Below are positions 26,904 to 37,067 of a stretch of 64,000 nucleotides of DNA, piece after piece. The stretch's first letter is position 1, and every line of letters begins with the position of its first letter. The stretch comes from Methylocystis sp. L43 (GTDB lineage Bacteria > Pseudomonadota > Alphaproteobacteria > Rhizobiales > Beijerinckiaceae): assembly GCF_015709525.1 (NCBI RefSeq), contig NZ_JADNRA010000035.1, positions 248,001 to 312,000 on the forward strand, written 5' to 3'. Below the pieces are notes generated by a model. That model saw only the letters and a list, made by a program, of their open reading frames with translations. It was not told the DNA's origin and searched no databases. Both the position numbers and the translations under genes were made by a program.

Positions 26904-28397
26904 TTAAATTTGTTCCTTGAGCGCCTTTTGGACCTCTTCGACCAGTTCGGCTTCCGGCACGGCGTATTGGGCGGGGCGAAGCGCCTTCCATTGCTCGTTG
27001 GTGGCGATATTGGCGGCGGCCTTCGCGCCGGCGACGAGATCCTTGATCGTGACCTCGCCGCGCGCTTTTTCGTCGGAGCCCTGGATAATCGCAAGCGGGC
27101 TGTTGCGCCGGTCGGCGTATTTCATCTGCGCCTTCATGCCGGCCGCGCCGAGATAGATTTCCGCGGCGATCCCGGCGCCCCGCAGCTGCGCCGCCATCCG
27201 CTGATAGTCGGCGAGCCTGTCGCGATCGAGCACCAGCACCACCACCGGTCCGACATGCGGACGCGCCGAGACGATCGGGCTGCCGATCAGCTTCAAGGCC
27301 GCGAAGAGCCTCGAGACCCCGATCGAGAAGCCTGTCGCCGGCGCATTTTCCGATCTGAAACGCCCGACCAGCCCGTCGTAACGGCCCCCGCCGCCGACCG
27401 AGCCGAAGCGCACGGGATTTCCCTTCTCGTCGCGGGTCTCGAAGGTGAGGTCCGCCTCGAAAACGGGGCCGGTGTAATATTCAAGGCCGCGCACCACGGA
27501 AGGGTCGATGCGGATGCGATCCGGCCCAAAGCCCGCATCGCGCGCGAGATCCTCGATTTCCAGAAGCTCCTCGGCGCCCTGAGCGCCGACTTCGCTCTTG
27601 CCGAGCAGGCCGAAGAGATCGAAGGCCGGCGCGCCATCCCGATATTGCCCCCCGAGGCTGAAGGACAGAATCGTGTCGATCGCCGGCAGTGGGAGCCCCG
27701 CGCCCTTGGTGAAATCCCCGCTTTCGTCCTTGCGGCCCTCGCCAAGCAACTGCCGGACGCCATCGGGGCCCAGCCGATCAAGCTTGTCGATGGCGCGCAG
27801 CACGACGAGGCGGCGGCCCGCGTTCTCCTCGCCGGAAAGGCCGATCGACTGCATCACGCCATCGAGCACCTTGCGGCTGTTGATCTTGATGACGTAGTCG
27901 CCGCGCGCGATCCCTAAGCGCTCCATGGCGTCCGCGGCCATCATGCAGATCTCGGCGTCGGCGGCCGGCGAGGCGGAGCCGACCGTATCGGCGTCGAACT
28001 GCATGAACTGACGAAACCGCCCTGGCCCCGGCTTCTCGTTCCGGTAGACGTGGCCGACGCGATAGGACCGATAGGGCTTTGGCAGGCGATCGAAATTCTG
28101 CGCGACGAAGCGCGCCAGCGGCGCGGTCAGGTCATAGCGCAGCGACAGCCATTGCTCGTCGTCGTCCTGAAAGGAAAAGACGCCCTCATTGGGCCGATCC
28201 TGATCGGGCAGGAACTTGCCGAGCGCGTCGGTGTATTCGATCGCCGGCGTCTCGAGCGCTTCGAAGCCGTAGAGCTCATAGACCTCGCGGATGACGTTAA
28301 GCATCCGGCCCGTGGCGGCGAGTTCGCCCGCCTCGCGGTCGGCGAGCCCGCGCGGCGCGCGCGCCTCAACTTTGGTTTTGATTTCGTCTTTTGACAT
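26904..28397 (-). CDS. hisS: Histidine--tRNA ligase
   Basis: A 497-residue class II aminoacyl-tRNA synthetase. Motif 2 ([20 protein letters not shown]), the histidine-specific segment [14 protein letters not shown] and motif 3 ([13 protein letters not shown]) are intact, followed by the anticodon-binding domain from about 390. The longer-than-E. coli form, with an N-terminal extension before ETPAIEYTD, is usual in alphaproteobacteria. Confidence 0.96.
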   Translation of the reverse strand: MSKDEIKTKVEARAPRGLADREAGELAATGRMLNVIREVYELYGFEALETPAIEYTDALGKFLPDQDRPNEGVFSFQDDDEQWLSLRYDLTAPLARFVAQNFDRLPKPYRSYRVGHVYRNEKPGPGRFRQFMQFDADTVGSASPAADAEICMMAADAMERLGIARGDYVIKINSRKVLDGVMQSIGLSGEENAGRRLVVLRAIDKLDRLGPDGVRQLLGEGRKDESGDFTKGAGLPLPAIDTILSFSLGGQYRDGAPAFDLFGLLGKSEVGAQGAEELLEIEDLARDAGFGPDRIRIDPSVVRGLEYYTGPVFEADLTFETRDEKGNPVRFGSVGGGGRYDGLVGRFRSENAPATGFSIGVSRLFAALKLIGSPIVSARPHVGPVVVLVLDRDRLADYQRMAAQLRGAGIAAEIYLGAAGMKAQMKYADRRNSPLAIIQGSDEKARGEVTIKDLVAGAKAAANIATNEQWKALRPAQYAVPEAELVEEVQKALKEQI

Positions 28398-28468
28398 AAG
28401 CCTGATTGGCCGCGGGATCGGTCGCCCGCGCCTCTAGCGAGAGTTCGGCCGCTCTCTGCGACTCGCTC

Positions 28469-28906
28469 TTAGGTAAAACGTGCCGCCTTCCTAGCATTTT
28501 CCCACCGGGAAGGAAGGGCCGCGCCTTCCGGCCAGAATCGCAAATGCGTGGCGCAGCGGCGGCAATCCGAACTGCCGAAGCCGGCGACCGGGATTGGCAG
28601 ATCGTCGAGCGCGGCGTTTAGGGCGCATTCGTCGCCCTGTTCCTCGACAAAGGCGCCGAGCAGACTTGCTACGGCGGTAAGCTGGTCGACATGCCAGTGG
28701 GCGCGCTTTTGCGGCCGCATGTGCCGCGCCAGTCGCGCCCGCAGTCCGCCCGGGCCTCGCGCCGAGCCGCAATAGAGATAGTCGCCGGCGGCAAGCAGGC
28801 CTTCCCACTTTCCAGCCCAAACAGCGAGCGGCGCGTCGAGACGCAAGGCCAGCGCATAGGCGCCGGGCGTCGCGGGCGCATCGGCGGCGGAGGCGATAAA
28901 CAACAT
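28469..28906 (-). CDS. GIY-YIG nuclease-like protein (DUF123)
   Basis: A 145-residue protein of the DUF123 GIY-YIG family. The split motif appears as PGAYAL and GDYLYCGSARGPGGLRARLARH, followed by the family signature HWHVDQL and a C-terminal paired-cysteine segment (SDCRRCATHL). The ATG at 28906 shares its first base with the TAA of a small upstream ORF (TAATG), so translation may be coupled. Members are sometimes fused to endonuclease III; this one is free-standing. DNA substrate unknown. Confidence 0.82.
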   Translation of the reverse strand: MLFIASAADAPATPGAYALALRLDAPLAVWAGKWEGLLAAGDYLYCGSARGPGGLRARLARHMRPQKRAHWHVDQLTAVASLLGAFVEEQGDECALNAALDDLPIPVAGFGSSDCRRCATHLRFWPEGAALPSRWENARKAARFT

Positions 28907-29082
28907 TACTCCGACAACTTCTTTTTTATGGCGGAGGTTCGCGATCGAGGCCGCGTTCGATTTCTAGATCTTCTCCAGCGAGGAAGCCAATGACGCCGTA
29001 GCTCAATCAGGAGCGGCGTTGCCGCTGCAAACGCGGCCGCGATTGCGTTGATCGTCTGGGAATCCAACACACAAGCCTCCAT
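28906..29082 (-). CDS. Small basic protein upstream of the GIY-YIG gene (tentative)
   Basis: A 58-codon frame from ATG 29082 (or 53 codons from TTG 29067, which has GGAGG 8 bases upstream) to a TAA that overlaps the next ATG as TAATG. The product has a hydrophobic segment INAIAAAFAAATPLLIEL followed by a strongly basic tail rich in Arg and Lys. Support is the ribosome site for the TTG and the coupling to the downstream gene. No family is recognised; it could be a leader peptide rather than a stable protein. Confidence 0.4.
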   Translation of the reverse strand: MEACVLDSQTINAIAAAFAAATPLLIELRRHWLPRWRRSRNRTRPRSRTSAIKKKLSE

Positions 29083-29690
29083 TGAGAGAAGCTGTGTGAA
29101 GCATTTTTTCCGGGGGCCATTTGTAGTGTTCGTCTTTCCGGCACCCTGTCAAATCAGCCGATTTTTTCGGTTTTATGCTTAGTCATAAGCTATTGATATC
29201 TCGCTACCCACACTTGTCTTCCTGACAAGTGTCGCAGTGAGCGCCGGCCAGGTGCTATATGATGCAGCATTGAATTCTAAAGCGAATCGATGCGCAACAA
29301 GCAACAGTTTTCGCAATTTGATGGGTTTGCATGGTCGCAAGAGCTCTGCGGCCCCTCGGTTCGATCTCAAAAAGCCAACAATGATCCAGGATATTGCGCA
29401 GCAATTGCTGCACAAAAACTTCCTCACGGCACAAATTGCTGCGCCTTTGCTGCGCGGTAAGCGCTTGAAACACCGTGCATAAATTTTTGGCGACGGCGCG
29501 ACCCCTGAATTCCCAAGGCACGGGCGCTCGTAAGTCATGCGGGAGGCTCCGCGGACTCGCGGACTGCCTCTAAAGGTATAACCATTATTTGGGAGATCTG
29601 ACCGGCGAGCGACCTGAGACGAGTTCAGCGCTGGCGGACGCGCCGCGTTGGCGCGCTACAGTGACAATCGGGGTGATTTGAGAACGCGCC
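29083..29690. other. AT-richer gene-poor gap before dxs
   Basis: About 608 bases with no gene I can support. The part 29150-29480 is visibly lower in GC than its surroundings. A perfect inverted repeat ACACTTGTC/GACAAGTGT (29210-29232, 5-base loop) is followed at once by an 81-codon plus-strand frame (GTG 29237 to 29482) of unusual composition; a 119-codon minus frame overlaps it. Neither resembles a known family. The stretch could be a remnant of acquired DNA. Confidence 0.5.
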
Positions 29691-31619
29691 TTAGGCGATC
29701 ATCACTCGCGCCGCGGCCTTTTCGTCGCCCAGGAGCTCCAGCGCCTTGCCGACGATCGCCTTGCTGTCGAGCATCGCCTTGGCGATCATCAACTCATGCT
29801 TGTCATGGTCGATATAGGCGTCGGGCAGGGTCATGCTGCGGAATTTGAACGCGCCGCGCACGCCGTCCAGCATCCCATCTTCGGAGAGCGCCTGAAAGAC
29901 CTGCGAGCCAAAACCGCCGATAGATCCTTCTTCGACGACGATAAGCGCCTCGTGATTGGCGGCGAGCCGACGCAGCAGGTCACGATCGATAGGCTTGGCG
30001 AAGCGGGCGTCGGCGACGGTGGTCGAGACGCCGTAGCTTTCAAGCTCCGCCGCCGCCGTCAGAGAATCCGCGAGCCGGGTGCCGAGCGAGAGGATCGCGA
30101 CCTTGGAGCCTTCCCGCAGGATGCGGCCCTTGCCGATCTCGAGAACGTCGCCGCGTTCCGGCAGGTCGACGCCCAGGCCCTCGCCGCGCGGATAGCGGAA
30201 CGCGCTCGGGCCCTCGTCATAGGCGGCCGCCGTCGCCACCATATGCATCAACTCGCCCTCGTCGGAAGGCGCCATGATGACGAATCCCGGCAGACAGCCG
30301 AGATAGGCGAGATCGAAGGCGCCGGCGTGGGTCGGACCGTCCGCGCCGACGAGCCCGGCGCGGTCGATGGCGAAGCGCACCGGCAGATTCTGGATCGCCA
30401 CATCGTGAACGACCTGATCGTAGCCGCGCTGCAGGAAGGTCGAGTAGAGCGCGCAGAAGGGCTTGTAACCCTCGCAGGCGAGGCCGGCCGCGAAGGTGAC
30501 GGCGTGCTGCTCGGCGATGGCCACGTCGAAGGTGCGATGCGGGAAAGCCTTGCCGAAAATGTCGAGGCCGGTGCCGGACGGCATCGCCGCGGTGATGGCG
30601 ACGATCTTGTCGTCATGTTCGGCTTCGGCGATCAGCGCCTTGGCGAAAATATTCGTGTAGGTCGGCGCATTGGCCTTGGGCTTGATCTGGATGCCCGTCG
30701 CGACGTCGAATTTGTTGACGGCGTGGCATTTGTCGGCCGATTCCTCCGCCGGCCCAAATCCCTTGCCCTTCTGCGTGACGACGTGAACGAGGACGGGTCC
30801 GTCGTCCTTGTCGCGGACGTTCTTGAGCACGGGCAGCAGATGGTCGAGGTTGTGGCCGTCGATCGGCCCGACATAATAGAAGCCGAGCTCCTCGAACATC
30901 GTGCCGCCGGTAATGAAGCTGCGCGAGAACTCCTCGGCTTTGCGGGCCTTGTCGTAGATGAAGCGCGGCAAATGGCTGGCGAGCTGTTTGGCGGCCTCGC
31001 GGATCGAGCGGTAGGCGCCGCCCGAAACCAGGCGGGCGAGATAGGCGGACATGGCGCCCGTGGGCGGGGCGATCGACATGTCATTGTCGTTCAGAATGAC
31101 GATCAGGCGAGAGTGCAGCGCCCCGGCGTTGTTCAACGCCTCATAGGCCATGCCGGCCGACATCGAGCTGTCGCCGATCACCGCGACGACGTGATTGTCG
31201 CCATCGGCGAGGTCCCGCGCCACGGCCATGCCGAGCCCCGCTGAGATCGACGTCGAGGAATGGCCGGCGCCGAAGGCGTCATATTCGCTTTCGGCGCGCT
31301 TGGTGAAACCCGACAGCCCGCCGCCCATGCGCAGCGTGCGGATGCGGTCGCGCCTGCCGGTGAGGATCTTGTGGGGATAGGTCTGGTGGCCGACGTCCCA
31401 GATCACCTTGTCCCGCGGCGTGTCGAAGACATAATGCAGAGCGACCGTCAGTTCGACGACGCCAAGGCCCGCGCCAAGATGGCCGCCGGTCACGGAGACA
31501 GCGTCGATCGTCTCGCGCCGCAAATCCTCCGCGACCTGCTTGAGCTCGTTGGGACGGAGCTTACGCAGATCTTCGGGGGAGGCGATGCGGTCGAGAAGGG
31601 GGGTTTTGGATGTCGTCAA
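29691..31619 (-). CDS. dxs: 1-deoxy-D-xylulose-5-phosphate synthase
   Basis: Condenses pyruvate and glyceraldehyde-3-phosphate, the first step of the MEP isoprenoid pathway. The 642-residue thiamine-diphosphate enzyme shows [17 protein letters not shown], the cofactor motif [18 protein letters not shown] and the transketolase-like [14 protein letters not shown]. The start is set at TTG 31619 because the product then begins with the family-typical [13 protein letters not shown]; an in-frame TTG nine codons upstream is less likely. Confidence 0.95.
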   Translation of the reverse strand: MTTSKTPLLDRIASPEDLRKLRPNELKQVAEDLRRETIDAVSVTGGHLGAGLGVVELTVALHYVFDTPRDKVIWDVGHQTYPHKILTGRRDRIRTLRMGGGLSGFTKRAESEYDAFGAGHSSTSISAGLGMAVARDLADGDNHVVAVIGDSSMSAGMAYEALNNAGALHSRLIVILNDNDMSIAPPTGAMSAYLARLVSGGAYRSIREAAKQLASHLPRFIYDKARKAEEFSRSFITGGTMFEELGFYYVGPIDGHNLDHLLPVLKNVRDKDDGPVLVHVVTQKGKGFGPAEESADKCHAVNKFDVATGIQIKPKANAPTYTNIFAKALIAEAEHDDKIVAITAAMPSGTGLDIFGKAFPHRTFDVAIAEQHAVTFAAGLACEGYKPFCALYSTFLQRGYDQVVHDVAIQNLPVRFAIDRAGLVGADGPTHAGAFDLAYLGCLPGFVIMAPSDEGELMHMVATAAAYDEGPSAFRYPRGEGLGVDLPERGDVLEIGKGRILREGSKVAILSLGTRLADSLTAAAELESYGVSTTVADARFAKPIDRDLLRRLAANHEALIVVEEGSIGGFGSQVFQALSEDGMLDGVRGAFKFRSMTLPDAYIDHDKHELMIAKAMLDSKAIVGKALELLGDEKAAARVMIA

Positions 31620-31768
31620 TGTCTCTACTCTGCTCGTCAACAACAAGCGCCAGAAATCCGAGCATTACCCGTTAATAAGAAGCCCCGCAAACGCGCCGCA
31701 GCTTCCATTACGATTCAATCCGAGAGTGTTGCTCAGATGCAACGGCGGGCGCTGCGGACCCGGCACGC

Positions 31769-32335
31769 CTAGTAAGGGGAGAAGCTCTCCATGCCGGAGC
31801 CGAAGTATGGCTCTTCGTAAGCAGGGCGCGGTCGCCGCGTCATGCGTGGGCGCTCGGCCGCTTGGCGCCCGCCCTCCTGGCGCTCCGCCTCCTGGCGGCC
31901 GGCCGCGCGGCGGGCGCCGCCGGTGATTTCGATCGTCGCCCCGTGCTTTTCAACCCAACCGAAGAGCTGCCGCGCGTTGGGAACCGCGAGCCGCACGCAG
32001 CCGTGGGAGAGCGGACGGCCCAAACCGCGCTCATAGCTCCCGTGAATGGCGAGGCCGCGCGGCGAAAAGAAGATCGCGTAGGGCATCGGCGCCTGATCAT
32101 ATTCGTCGGAATGATGATCGGCCTCCATGCGCATGACGCTGTAAGTCCCGGCCGGCGTTTCATATCCTCGGCGGCCGCTGGAGATGCTCCACCTGACCGT
32201 CTCGCCCTCCGGCGTGACCGCCTCGAGCCTTTGCGCGGCAAGGTCGATGCGGACGCGCACCGCGGCGCCTGCGGGGGCCACCGTCACGAAAACAGCCGCG
32301 GCAAGAGCCACGAATAGTCGCTGAAAACTGGCCAT
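31769..32335 (-). CDS. L,D-transpeptidase (YkuD family)
   Basis: A 188-residue exported enzyme. Signal peptide MASFQRLFVALAAAVFVTVA is followed by the YkuD catalytic core, with IHGSYERGLGRPLSHGCVRL carrying catalytic Cys113 and its His. Such enzymes make 3-3 peptidoglycan cross-links or attach proteins to the wall. The C-terminal 50 residues are a low-complexity Arg/Gln/Glu-rich tail ending in a short aromatic segment. ATG 32335 is chosen at the signal peptide. Confidence 0.88.
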   Translation of the reverse strand: MASFQRLFVALAAAVFVTVAPAGAAVRVRIDLAAQRLEAVTPEGETVRWSISSGRRGYETPAGTYSVMRMEADHHSDEYDQAPMPYAIFFSPRGLAIHGSYERGLGRPLSHGCVRLAVPNARQLFGWVEKHGATIEITGGARRAAGRQEAERQEGGRQAAERPRMTRRPRPAYEEPYFGSGMESFSPY

Positions 32336-32678
32336 GCTCGACCTAAACACGCAGACGCCAAATCGTAAAGGCGCGCCAATGAATGGCCCGGCTTTTGGGC
32401 TTTCTCGGTTAATTTGGCTCTCTGGAGCGCCGCGTCCACCGCAGCCGAGTTGGGGGCCACTGGCGGCAGGCGTCCAACCGCTCTGTTTGTTCCCTTGGAA
32501 CAGCAAAGCTTGGCGACTGGCGAGGTCCTGACGTAACCCGAGCGGCGCGCCTCACTGGGGCGGCGGCCGCCGGACTGTCCCGAAGCCCGCAAAGAAGCCG
32601 ATCTTCGCCACGCCCGCGCCCTCGCCTTTTTTTGCTTCATCGCTATAGTGCGCCGGCTCTCCCCTGGGACGAATCGCC
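32336..32678. other. Divergent intergenic region, L,D-transpeptidase / lptM-lysA
   Basis: 343 bases between divergent genes. A TATAGT at 32644-32649 could be a -10 box for lptM-lysA, though no good -35 accompanies it. I see no gene, repeat or RNA structure in the rest. Confidence 0.45.
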
Positions 32679-32969
32679 GTGACGCCTTCATTGCCGCTCC
32701 TCACCCGCCGCCCCTTGGCGGTTCTTGCGCTGGCGCTCGTCGCCGCGAGCCTCGGCGCTTGCGGCCGGCGCGGTCCCGTGGAACTGCCGCCAGAAACGCA
32801 GGCGCGCGGAGCGATCCTGCGGGCGGAAGCGGAAGCGAGAGCGGCGCGGGGGGCGCCCCGGCCGGCGGCCGGCGCTGCTGAAACCTCTGTCCCGCCGCCG
32901 CCGATTCCGGGCACCATCGGCAATCGCCCGCCGGCGCAATATCCCTTCCCGCTCGACCCGCTGCTGTAA
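32679..32969 (+). CDS. lptM: Small LptM/YifL-like lipoprotein
   Basis: A 96-residue lipoprotein. The signal sequence ends in the lipobox LGACGRRGPVELP; the GxxGPxxLP segment after the cysteine is the hallmark of the small lipoprotein found before lysA in many proteobacteria (LptM, which helps LptD assembly in E. coli). A Pro/Ala-rich tail follows. Start is GTG 32679. lysA begins 4 bases after its stop, so they form one operon. Confidence 0.8.
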   Translation: MTPSLPLLTRRPLAVLALALVAASLGACGRRGPVELPPETQARGAILRAEAEARAARGAPRPAAGAAETSVPPPPIPGTIGNRPPAQYPFPLDPLL

Positions 32970-32973
32970 GCCG

Positions 32974-34242
32974 ATGCATCTTTTCGACTATCGAAACGGC
33001 GCGCTCCACGCCGAGGAGGTCGCCGTGGCGAAGCTCGCCGACGAGGTGGGCACGCCCTTCTATTGCTATTCGGCGGCGACGATCCGGCGCCACTACCGGG
33101 TTTTTTCGCAGGCCTTCGCCGGCCTCGACGCGCTTGTCTGCTACGCCGTGAAGGCCAACTCCAATCAGGCCGTGCTGCGTCTCCTGGCGCGCGAGGGCGC
33201 GGGGATGGACGTGGTCTCCGGCGGAGAGCTGGCGCGCGCGCTCGCCGCCGGCGTCGCGCCTGAAAAAATCACCTTTTCCGGCGTCGGCAAAACGCGTGAG
33301 GAGATCGCGGCGGCGCTTGGCGCCGGAATTTTCTGTTTCAACGTCGAGTCCGAGCCCGAACTCGAAGCTCTGTCGCAAGCGGCGGTCGCTCTCGGGCGCG
33401 CGGCGCGCGTGTCGCTGCGCGTCAATCCGGACGTCGACGCCCGCACCCATAAGAAGATTTCCACCGGCCTCGCCGAAAACAAATTCGGCGTGCCGCTATC
33501 GCGGGCGCGGGAGGTCTACGCCTTCGCCGCCAAGCTCAAGGGAATCGAGCTCGCCGGCGCCGATATGCATATCGGCTCCCAGCTCACCGACCTCGCGCCC
33601 TTCGACGAAGCCTTTTCGCTGCTCGCCGAGCTCGTGCGCGACCTGCGCGCCGATGGGCACAATATTTCGCATGTCGATCTCGGCGGCGGGCTGGGAATTC
33701 CCTATCGCGAGGGCGACGACCCGCAGTCCTACCATCCCGAGAAATACGCCGAGATCGTGCGCCGGCATTTCGGCGGGCTGGGCTGCAGACTGGTGCTGGA
33801 GCCGGGACGGCTCATCGTCGGCAACGCCGGCATACTCGTCACGCGCGTCATCTACGTGAAGCATGGCGACGCCAAGACCTTCGTGATCGTGGACGCTGGC
33901 ATGAACGATCTCATCCGTCCGACGCTCTACGACGCGTGGCACGACATTATCCCCGTGCGCGAGAGCGCCGATCGGCAAAAGATCGTCGCCGACGTCGTCG
34001 GACCTGTCTGCGAGACGGGCGACTATCTTGCGCATGGACGCGAGATCATGGAGCCGCGCGCCGGCGAATTGCTCTGCGTGCTGACCGCCGGCGCCTATGG
34101 CGCCGTGCAGTCAGGCGCCTACAACACGAGGCCTCTCGTCCCGGAAGTCCTGGTTGACGGCGACCGCTTCGCGGTGATCCGTCCCCGTCCAAGCGTCGCG
34201 GCGCTCATAGCGCAGGATCATGTGCCGGCGTGGCTCTCGTAG
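32974..34242 (+). CDS. lysA: Diaminopimelate decarboxylase
   Basis: A 422-residue PLP enzyme that makes lysine from meso-diaminopimelate. The Schiff-base lysine is Lys60 (CYAVKANSNQAVL); HIGSQLTD, the phosphate loop DLGGGLGIPY and EPGRLIVGNAG bind the cofactor, and the substrate-site Cys is in GPVCETGDYLAHG. The ATG lies directly behind the lipoprotein gene; a longer frame upstream overlaps it and is rejected. Confidence 0.96.
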   Translation: MHLFDYRNGALHAEEVAVAKLADEVGTPFYCYSAATIRRHYRVFSQAFAGLDALVCYAVKANSNQAVLRLLAREGAGMDVVSGGELARALAAGVAPEKITFSGVGKTREEIAAALGAGIFCFNVESEPELEALSQAAVALGRAARVSLRVNPDVDARTHKKISTGLAENKFGVPLSRAREVYAFAAKLKGIELAGADMHIGSQLTDLAPFDEAFSLLAELVRDLRADGHNISHVDLGGGLGIPYREGDDPQSYHPEKYAEIVRRHFGGLGCRLVLEPGRLIVGNAGILVTRVIYVKHGDAKTFVIVDAGMNDLIRPTLYDAWHDIIPVRESADRQKIVADVVGPVCETGDYLAHGREIMEPRAGELLCVLTAGAYGAVQSGAYNTRPLVPEVLVDGDRFAVIRPRPSVAALIAQDHVPAWLS

Positions 34243-34257
34243 CGCCGCTGGACGCGC

Positions 34258-34686
34258 CTATTTTTTGCGATCGTAAAAATTTACGAAATCATCCGTCGAG
34301 AGCGTTGCGACAATATTCGAATCGTCGTCGAGAATCTCATAGAGCGGGCCTTCACGATCATAGATGGTGAACAACACGACGACGTCCTGATCGCCGCCGC
34401 CTTCTCGATGAGGGTCGTCCGCGGGAGGGCTCACGGTGTAACTGCCCGTCGGCCGGACGTCTTTGAGTTCGCCGTTCGCGTGATAGAGCCGATGTTCTCC
34501 CTGAATGACGAAGGTCTTGTTGAGCGCGCAGTGTCGGTGAAGCACGATCCGCTGATTGGCTGAAAACTTGAACAGCACATGGAGGACGTTTCGATCATCG
34601 ACATCGAGGACCGAAAACAGCAGATGATCGATTCCCTCAAGGCGCTTCCATGGAATATTGCCGTCATTGAAGCTAAACTGCGACAT
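34258..34686 (-). CDS. Cupin-domain protein
   Basis: A 142-residue single-domain cupin, with the first metal-binding motif visible as VLHRHCALNKTFVIQGEHRLY (histidines near 51 and 53) and a second conserved half around PPADDPHREGGG. It resembles ChrR-type or oxalate-type cupins in size but lacks an anti-sigma domain. ATG 34686 has GGAAGAGAG upstream; an upstream extension overlaps the divergent DUF3303 gene and looks non-coding. Function unknown. Confidence 0.75.
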   Translation of the reverse strand: MSQFSFNDGNIPWKRLEGIDHLLFSVLDVDDRNVLHVLFKFSANQRIVLHRHCALNKTFVIQGEHRLYHANGELKDVRPTGSYTVSPPADDPHREGGGDQDVVVLFTIYDREGPLYEILDDDSNIVATLSTDDFVNFYDRKK

Positions 34687-34966
34687 GGTGCGCTCTCTTC
34701 CATCGGTGAAGACGCGCCAATATGACAGGCGCCGCAGCGGCCCGAGAAGGACGGTGGCCTGAAGGGACTTGGGCAATTTTCCTGACGTCACCCCCAGGGA
34801 CGATGCGGCCGGCGGGCGAAAGCGCCCGCACAGGCAATGACTCGCGGCAATGACCGAGCCCTTGTATGGAATTTCGAATTGAGGCAGCCTCGAGCGCGGC
34901 CAGTCGCAAATCTTAAAAATGCGCTCTGAGTCGTCTTCGCTTTCCAATCCGCAGGGAGAAACGCCG

Positions 34967-35242
34967 ATGTTGTTCGCGATCTATTATGAGATGACGCCCG
35001 AACGTCGCGACGAGGTTCTCAAGCGCTTTCAGAAATTCGGCGACGCCGCCCCGAAGGGTATGAAAGTCGTCGGAAACTGGCTTTCCGTCACGCTGCTCGA
35101 GGGCTGGAGCATCGTCGAAGCCAACGACATCGCCGACCTCGGCAAGCTCTTCCAATCCTGGACGGACCTCAACGTCAACCACATCACGCCGGTCTTCGAC
35201 GAAGACTCCGCGCACAGCTTTCTCTCAGCCAACAAGAAGTAA
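34967..35242 (+). CDS. DUF3303 family protein
   Basis: A 91-residue soluble protein that matches the DUF3303 pattern: LFAIYYEMTPERRDEVLKRF at the start, a central GNWLSVTLLEGWSIVEANDI and a C-terminal helix after VNHITPVFDED. The fold is a dimeric ferredoxin-like alpha/beta barrel by family inference. The ATG at 34967 follows CAGGGAGAAACGCCG. No known reaction. Divergent from the cupin gene, with 280 bases between the two starts. Confidence 0.75.
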   Translation: MLFAIYYEMTPERRDEVLKRFQKFGDAAPKGMKVVGNWLSVTLLEGWSIVEANDIADLGKLFQSWTDLNVNHITPVFDEDSAHSFLSANKK

Positions 35243-35309
35243 CAGACGCGCTGCGGCGCCGACGGCTACGACAGGAAGGCCGCGACGCAGGGCGTCGAGC
35301 GGCCGCCTC

Positions 35310-36320
35310 TCAATACGCCAGTTCTCCGTGAGTGCGACGATAGTCGCGATACCATTCGACGAGCGCCGCGACGCCTTCCTCAAGCGACGTATGCGGGCGA
35401 TAGCCGGTCAATCGCTCTAAGAGATCGGCGCTGGCGAAGGTGCGCGGCACGTCTCCGGGCTGCATGTCGAGATAATTGCGTTTCGCCTTTTTGCCGAGCG
35501 CTCGTTCGATCGTCTCGATAAAGTCGAGAAGCTGCACCGGCGCGCCACGCCCGATGTTCACGACGCGATACGGCGCCACAGGCGACACGCTATCGTCGCC
35601 TGAATCGCGCTGGGGAACGCAGTCGATCAACCGCACGACGCCTTCGACGAGGTCTGCGACATAGGTGAAGTCGCGCGACATGTCGCCATGATTATAGATG
35701 TCGATGACACGGTCGTTCTCGATGGCGTCGACGAACTTCAACGGCGCCATGTCCGGTCGGCCCCACGGGCCGTAGACGGTGAAGAAGCGAAACATCGTCG
35801 TCGGGATCGACCACAGATGCGCATAGGAATGCGCCATGGCTTCGCCGGCTTTCTTCGTCGCGGCGTAAAGGGTCAAAGGGAAATCGGTTCGATCGCTCTC
35901 ATGGAAGGGCACGGTGGGGCTCGCGCCATAGACCGAGCTTGTCGAGGCCCAGAGAAAATGCCGCGGCTTCAGCAGTCGCGCGATCTCCATCATGTTGAAG
36001 GCGCCGACGAGATTGGCGTCGACATAGGCGCGCGGATTTTGCAGCGAGTAGCGCACGCCCGCCTGCGCCGCGAGATGGATGATGACGTCCGGCGCGGCCT
36101 GTTCGGCGGCGCGAGTCAGCGCCTCCATGTCCTCCAGCATCGCGATCGTGTCGCGATAGCCGTTGCTGCGCAGCAGAATGGCGCGGCGCGCCTCCTTGAG
36201 CCGAGGATCGTAATAGGGCGTCATGCCGTCGTAGCCGTCCACCAGATGCCCGGCCTCTAACAGGCGCTTCGCCAAGTGGAAGCCGATGAAACCTGCCGTG
36301 CCGGTCACAAAGACGCGCAT
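35310..36320 (-). CDS. NAD-dependent epimerase (UDP-glucuronate 4-epimerase-like)
   Basis: A 336-residue extended short-chain dehydrogenase. The cofactor motif is [16 protein letters not shown], the catalytic triad is in [10 protein letters not shown] and the Tyr-x3-Lys of [30 protein letters not shown] and the C-terminal ending match UDP-glucuronate epimerases that supply galacturonate for lipopolysaccharide or capsule. No glycan genes are adjacent, so the substrate is by family resemblance. Confidence 0.85.
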   Translation of the reverse strand: MRVFVTGTAGFIGFHLAKRLLEAGHLVDGYDGMTPYYDPRLKEARRAILLRSNGYRDTIAMLEDMEALTRAAEQAAPDVIIHLAAQAGVRYSLQNPRAYVDANLVGAFNMMEIARLLKPRHFLWASTSSVYGASPTVPFHESDRTDFPLTLYAATKKAGEAMAHSYAHLWSIPTTMFRFFTVYGPWGRPDMAPLKFVDAIENDRVIDIYNHGDMSRDFTYVADLVEGVVRLIDCVPQRDSGDDSVSPVAPYRVVNIGRGAPVQLLDFIETIERALGKKAKRNYLDMQPGDVPRTFASADLLERLTGYRPHTSLEEGVAALVEWYRDYRRTHGELAY

Positions 36321-36449
36321 GAGCCGCCATATTCCCTTTGATCAAAGCTTCGCCCTCATGGGCGAAGGCGACCGGCCTGTCAACGCGCCTGCGAGGCCTT
36401 CGTTTTCGACGCTTCAAGCCATATGTTGGCGCAAAGAGGAGAAACCGTC

Positions 36450-37067
36450 ATGGTTGGCGGCGTCGATAAGCCGAGGACGATTCACCCGCTCTTCGTTCGG
36501 GTGACGCATTGGGTGAACGCTTTCGCGATCTTCGTCATGGTGCTGAGCGGCTGGCGCATCTACAACGCCTCGCCGCTCTTTGGCTTCGAGTTTCCTAAGG
36601 ATTTCACTTTGGGTGGTTGGCTCGCGGGCGCGCTCGCTTGGCATTTTGCCGCAATGTGGCTCCTGGCGCTCAACGGATTGGCTTATCTCGCTTACGGCCT
36701 GGTTTCGGGCCACTTCCGAAGAAGCTTCATGCCGATCTCGCTCCGCGGCGCGTTCGACGACGTATTGTTCGCGATGCGAGGTCTCCTGGATCATGCGCCC
36801 GGCCGCTACAACGCCGCTCAGCGCGTATTTTACGTTGGCGTCATCCTCGCCGTAATCGTCGCCATTCTTTCGGGCCTCGCCATCTGGAAGCCTGTGCAGC
36901 TTCAAACGCTGACGGCGTTGATGGGCGGCTATGAGACGGCGCGTCGCGTGCATTTCTTCGCGATGGCGACGATCGTCGCTTTCCTAGTCGTTCACATCGG
37001 ACTCGCCGTGAGCGTCAAAGGCATTTTGGCGCCGATGTTCACCGGACGGGCGGAGACGCCGCGATGA
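36450..37067 (+). CDS. Cytochrome b561-like membrane haem protein
   Basis: A 205-residue integral membrane protein with four main hydrophobic segments and a pair-wise set of histidines (RVTHWVNAF, LAWHFAAMW, RRVHFFAM, VVHIGLAV) suited to bind two b haems. This is the pattern of membrane subunits of the formate-dehydrogenase gamma/Ni-Fe hydrogenase cytochrome b family that feed periplasmic molybdoenzymes. ATG 36450 has GAGGAG 9 bases upstream. It overlaps the next gene by ATGA, identifying it as that enzyme's likely quinone partner. Confidence 0.87.
   Translation: MVGGVDKPRTIHPLFVRVTHWVNAFAIFVMVLSGWRIYNASPLFGFEFPKDFTLGGWLAGALAWHFAAMWLLALNGLAYLAYGLVSGHFRRSFMPISLRGAFDDVLFAMRGLLDHAPGRYNAAQRVFYVGVILAVIVAILSGLAIWKPVQLQTLTALMGGYETARRVHFFAMATIVAFLVVHIGLAVSVKGILAPMFTGRAETPR

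Noticed and set aside
29000-29045. tRNA-like GCCGTAGCTCAATCAGG segment
   Set aside because: It resembles a tRNA D-arm, but no matching acceptor stem, anticodon arm or GTTC T-arm follows at the right distance, and the stretch is better explained as part of the small minus-strand ORF.
29237-29482. 81-codon plus-strand frame starting GTG
   Set aside because: No clear ribosome site or homology, and an overlapping minus-strand frame is equally plausible; left as part of an uninterpreted gap.
32334-32531. 65-codon plus-strand frame in the lptM/L,D-transpeptidase gap
   Set aside because: No ribosome site, proline/tryptophan-rich low-quality composition, and the interval must hold divergent promoters.
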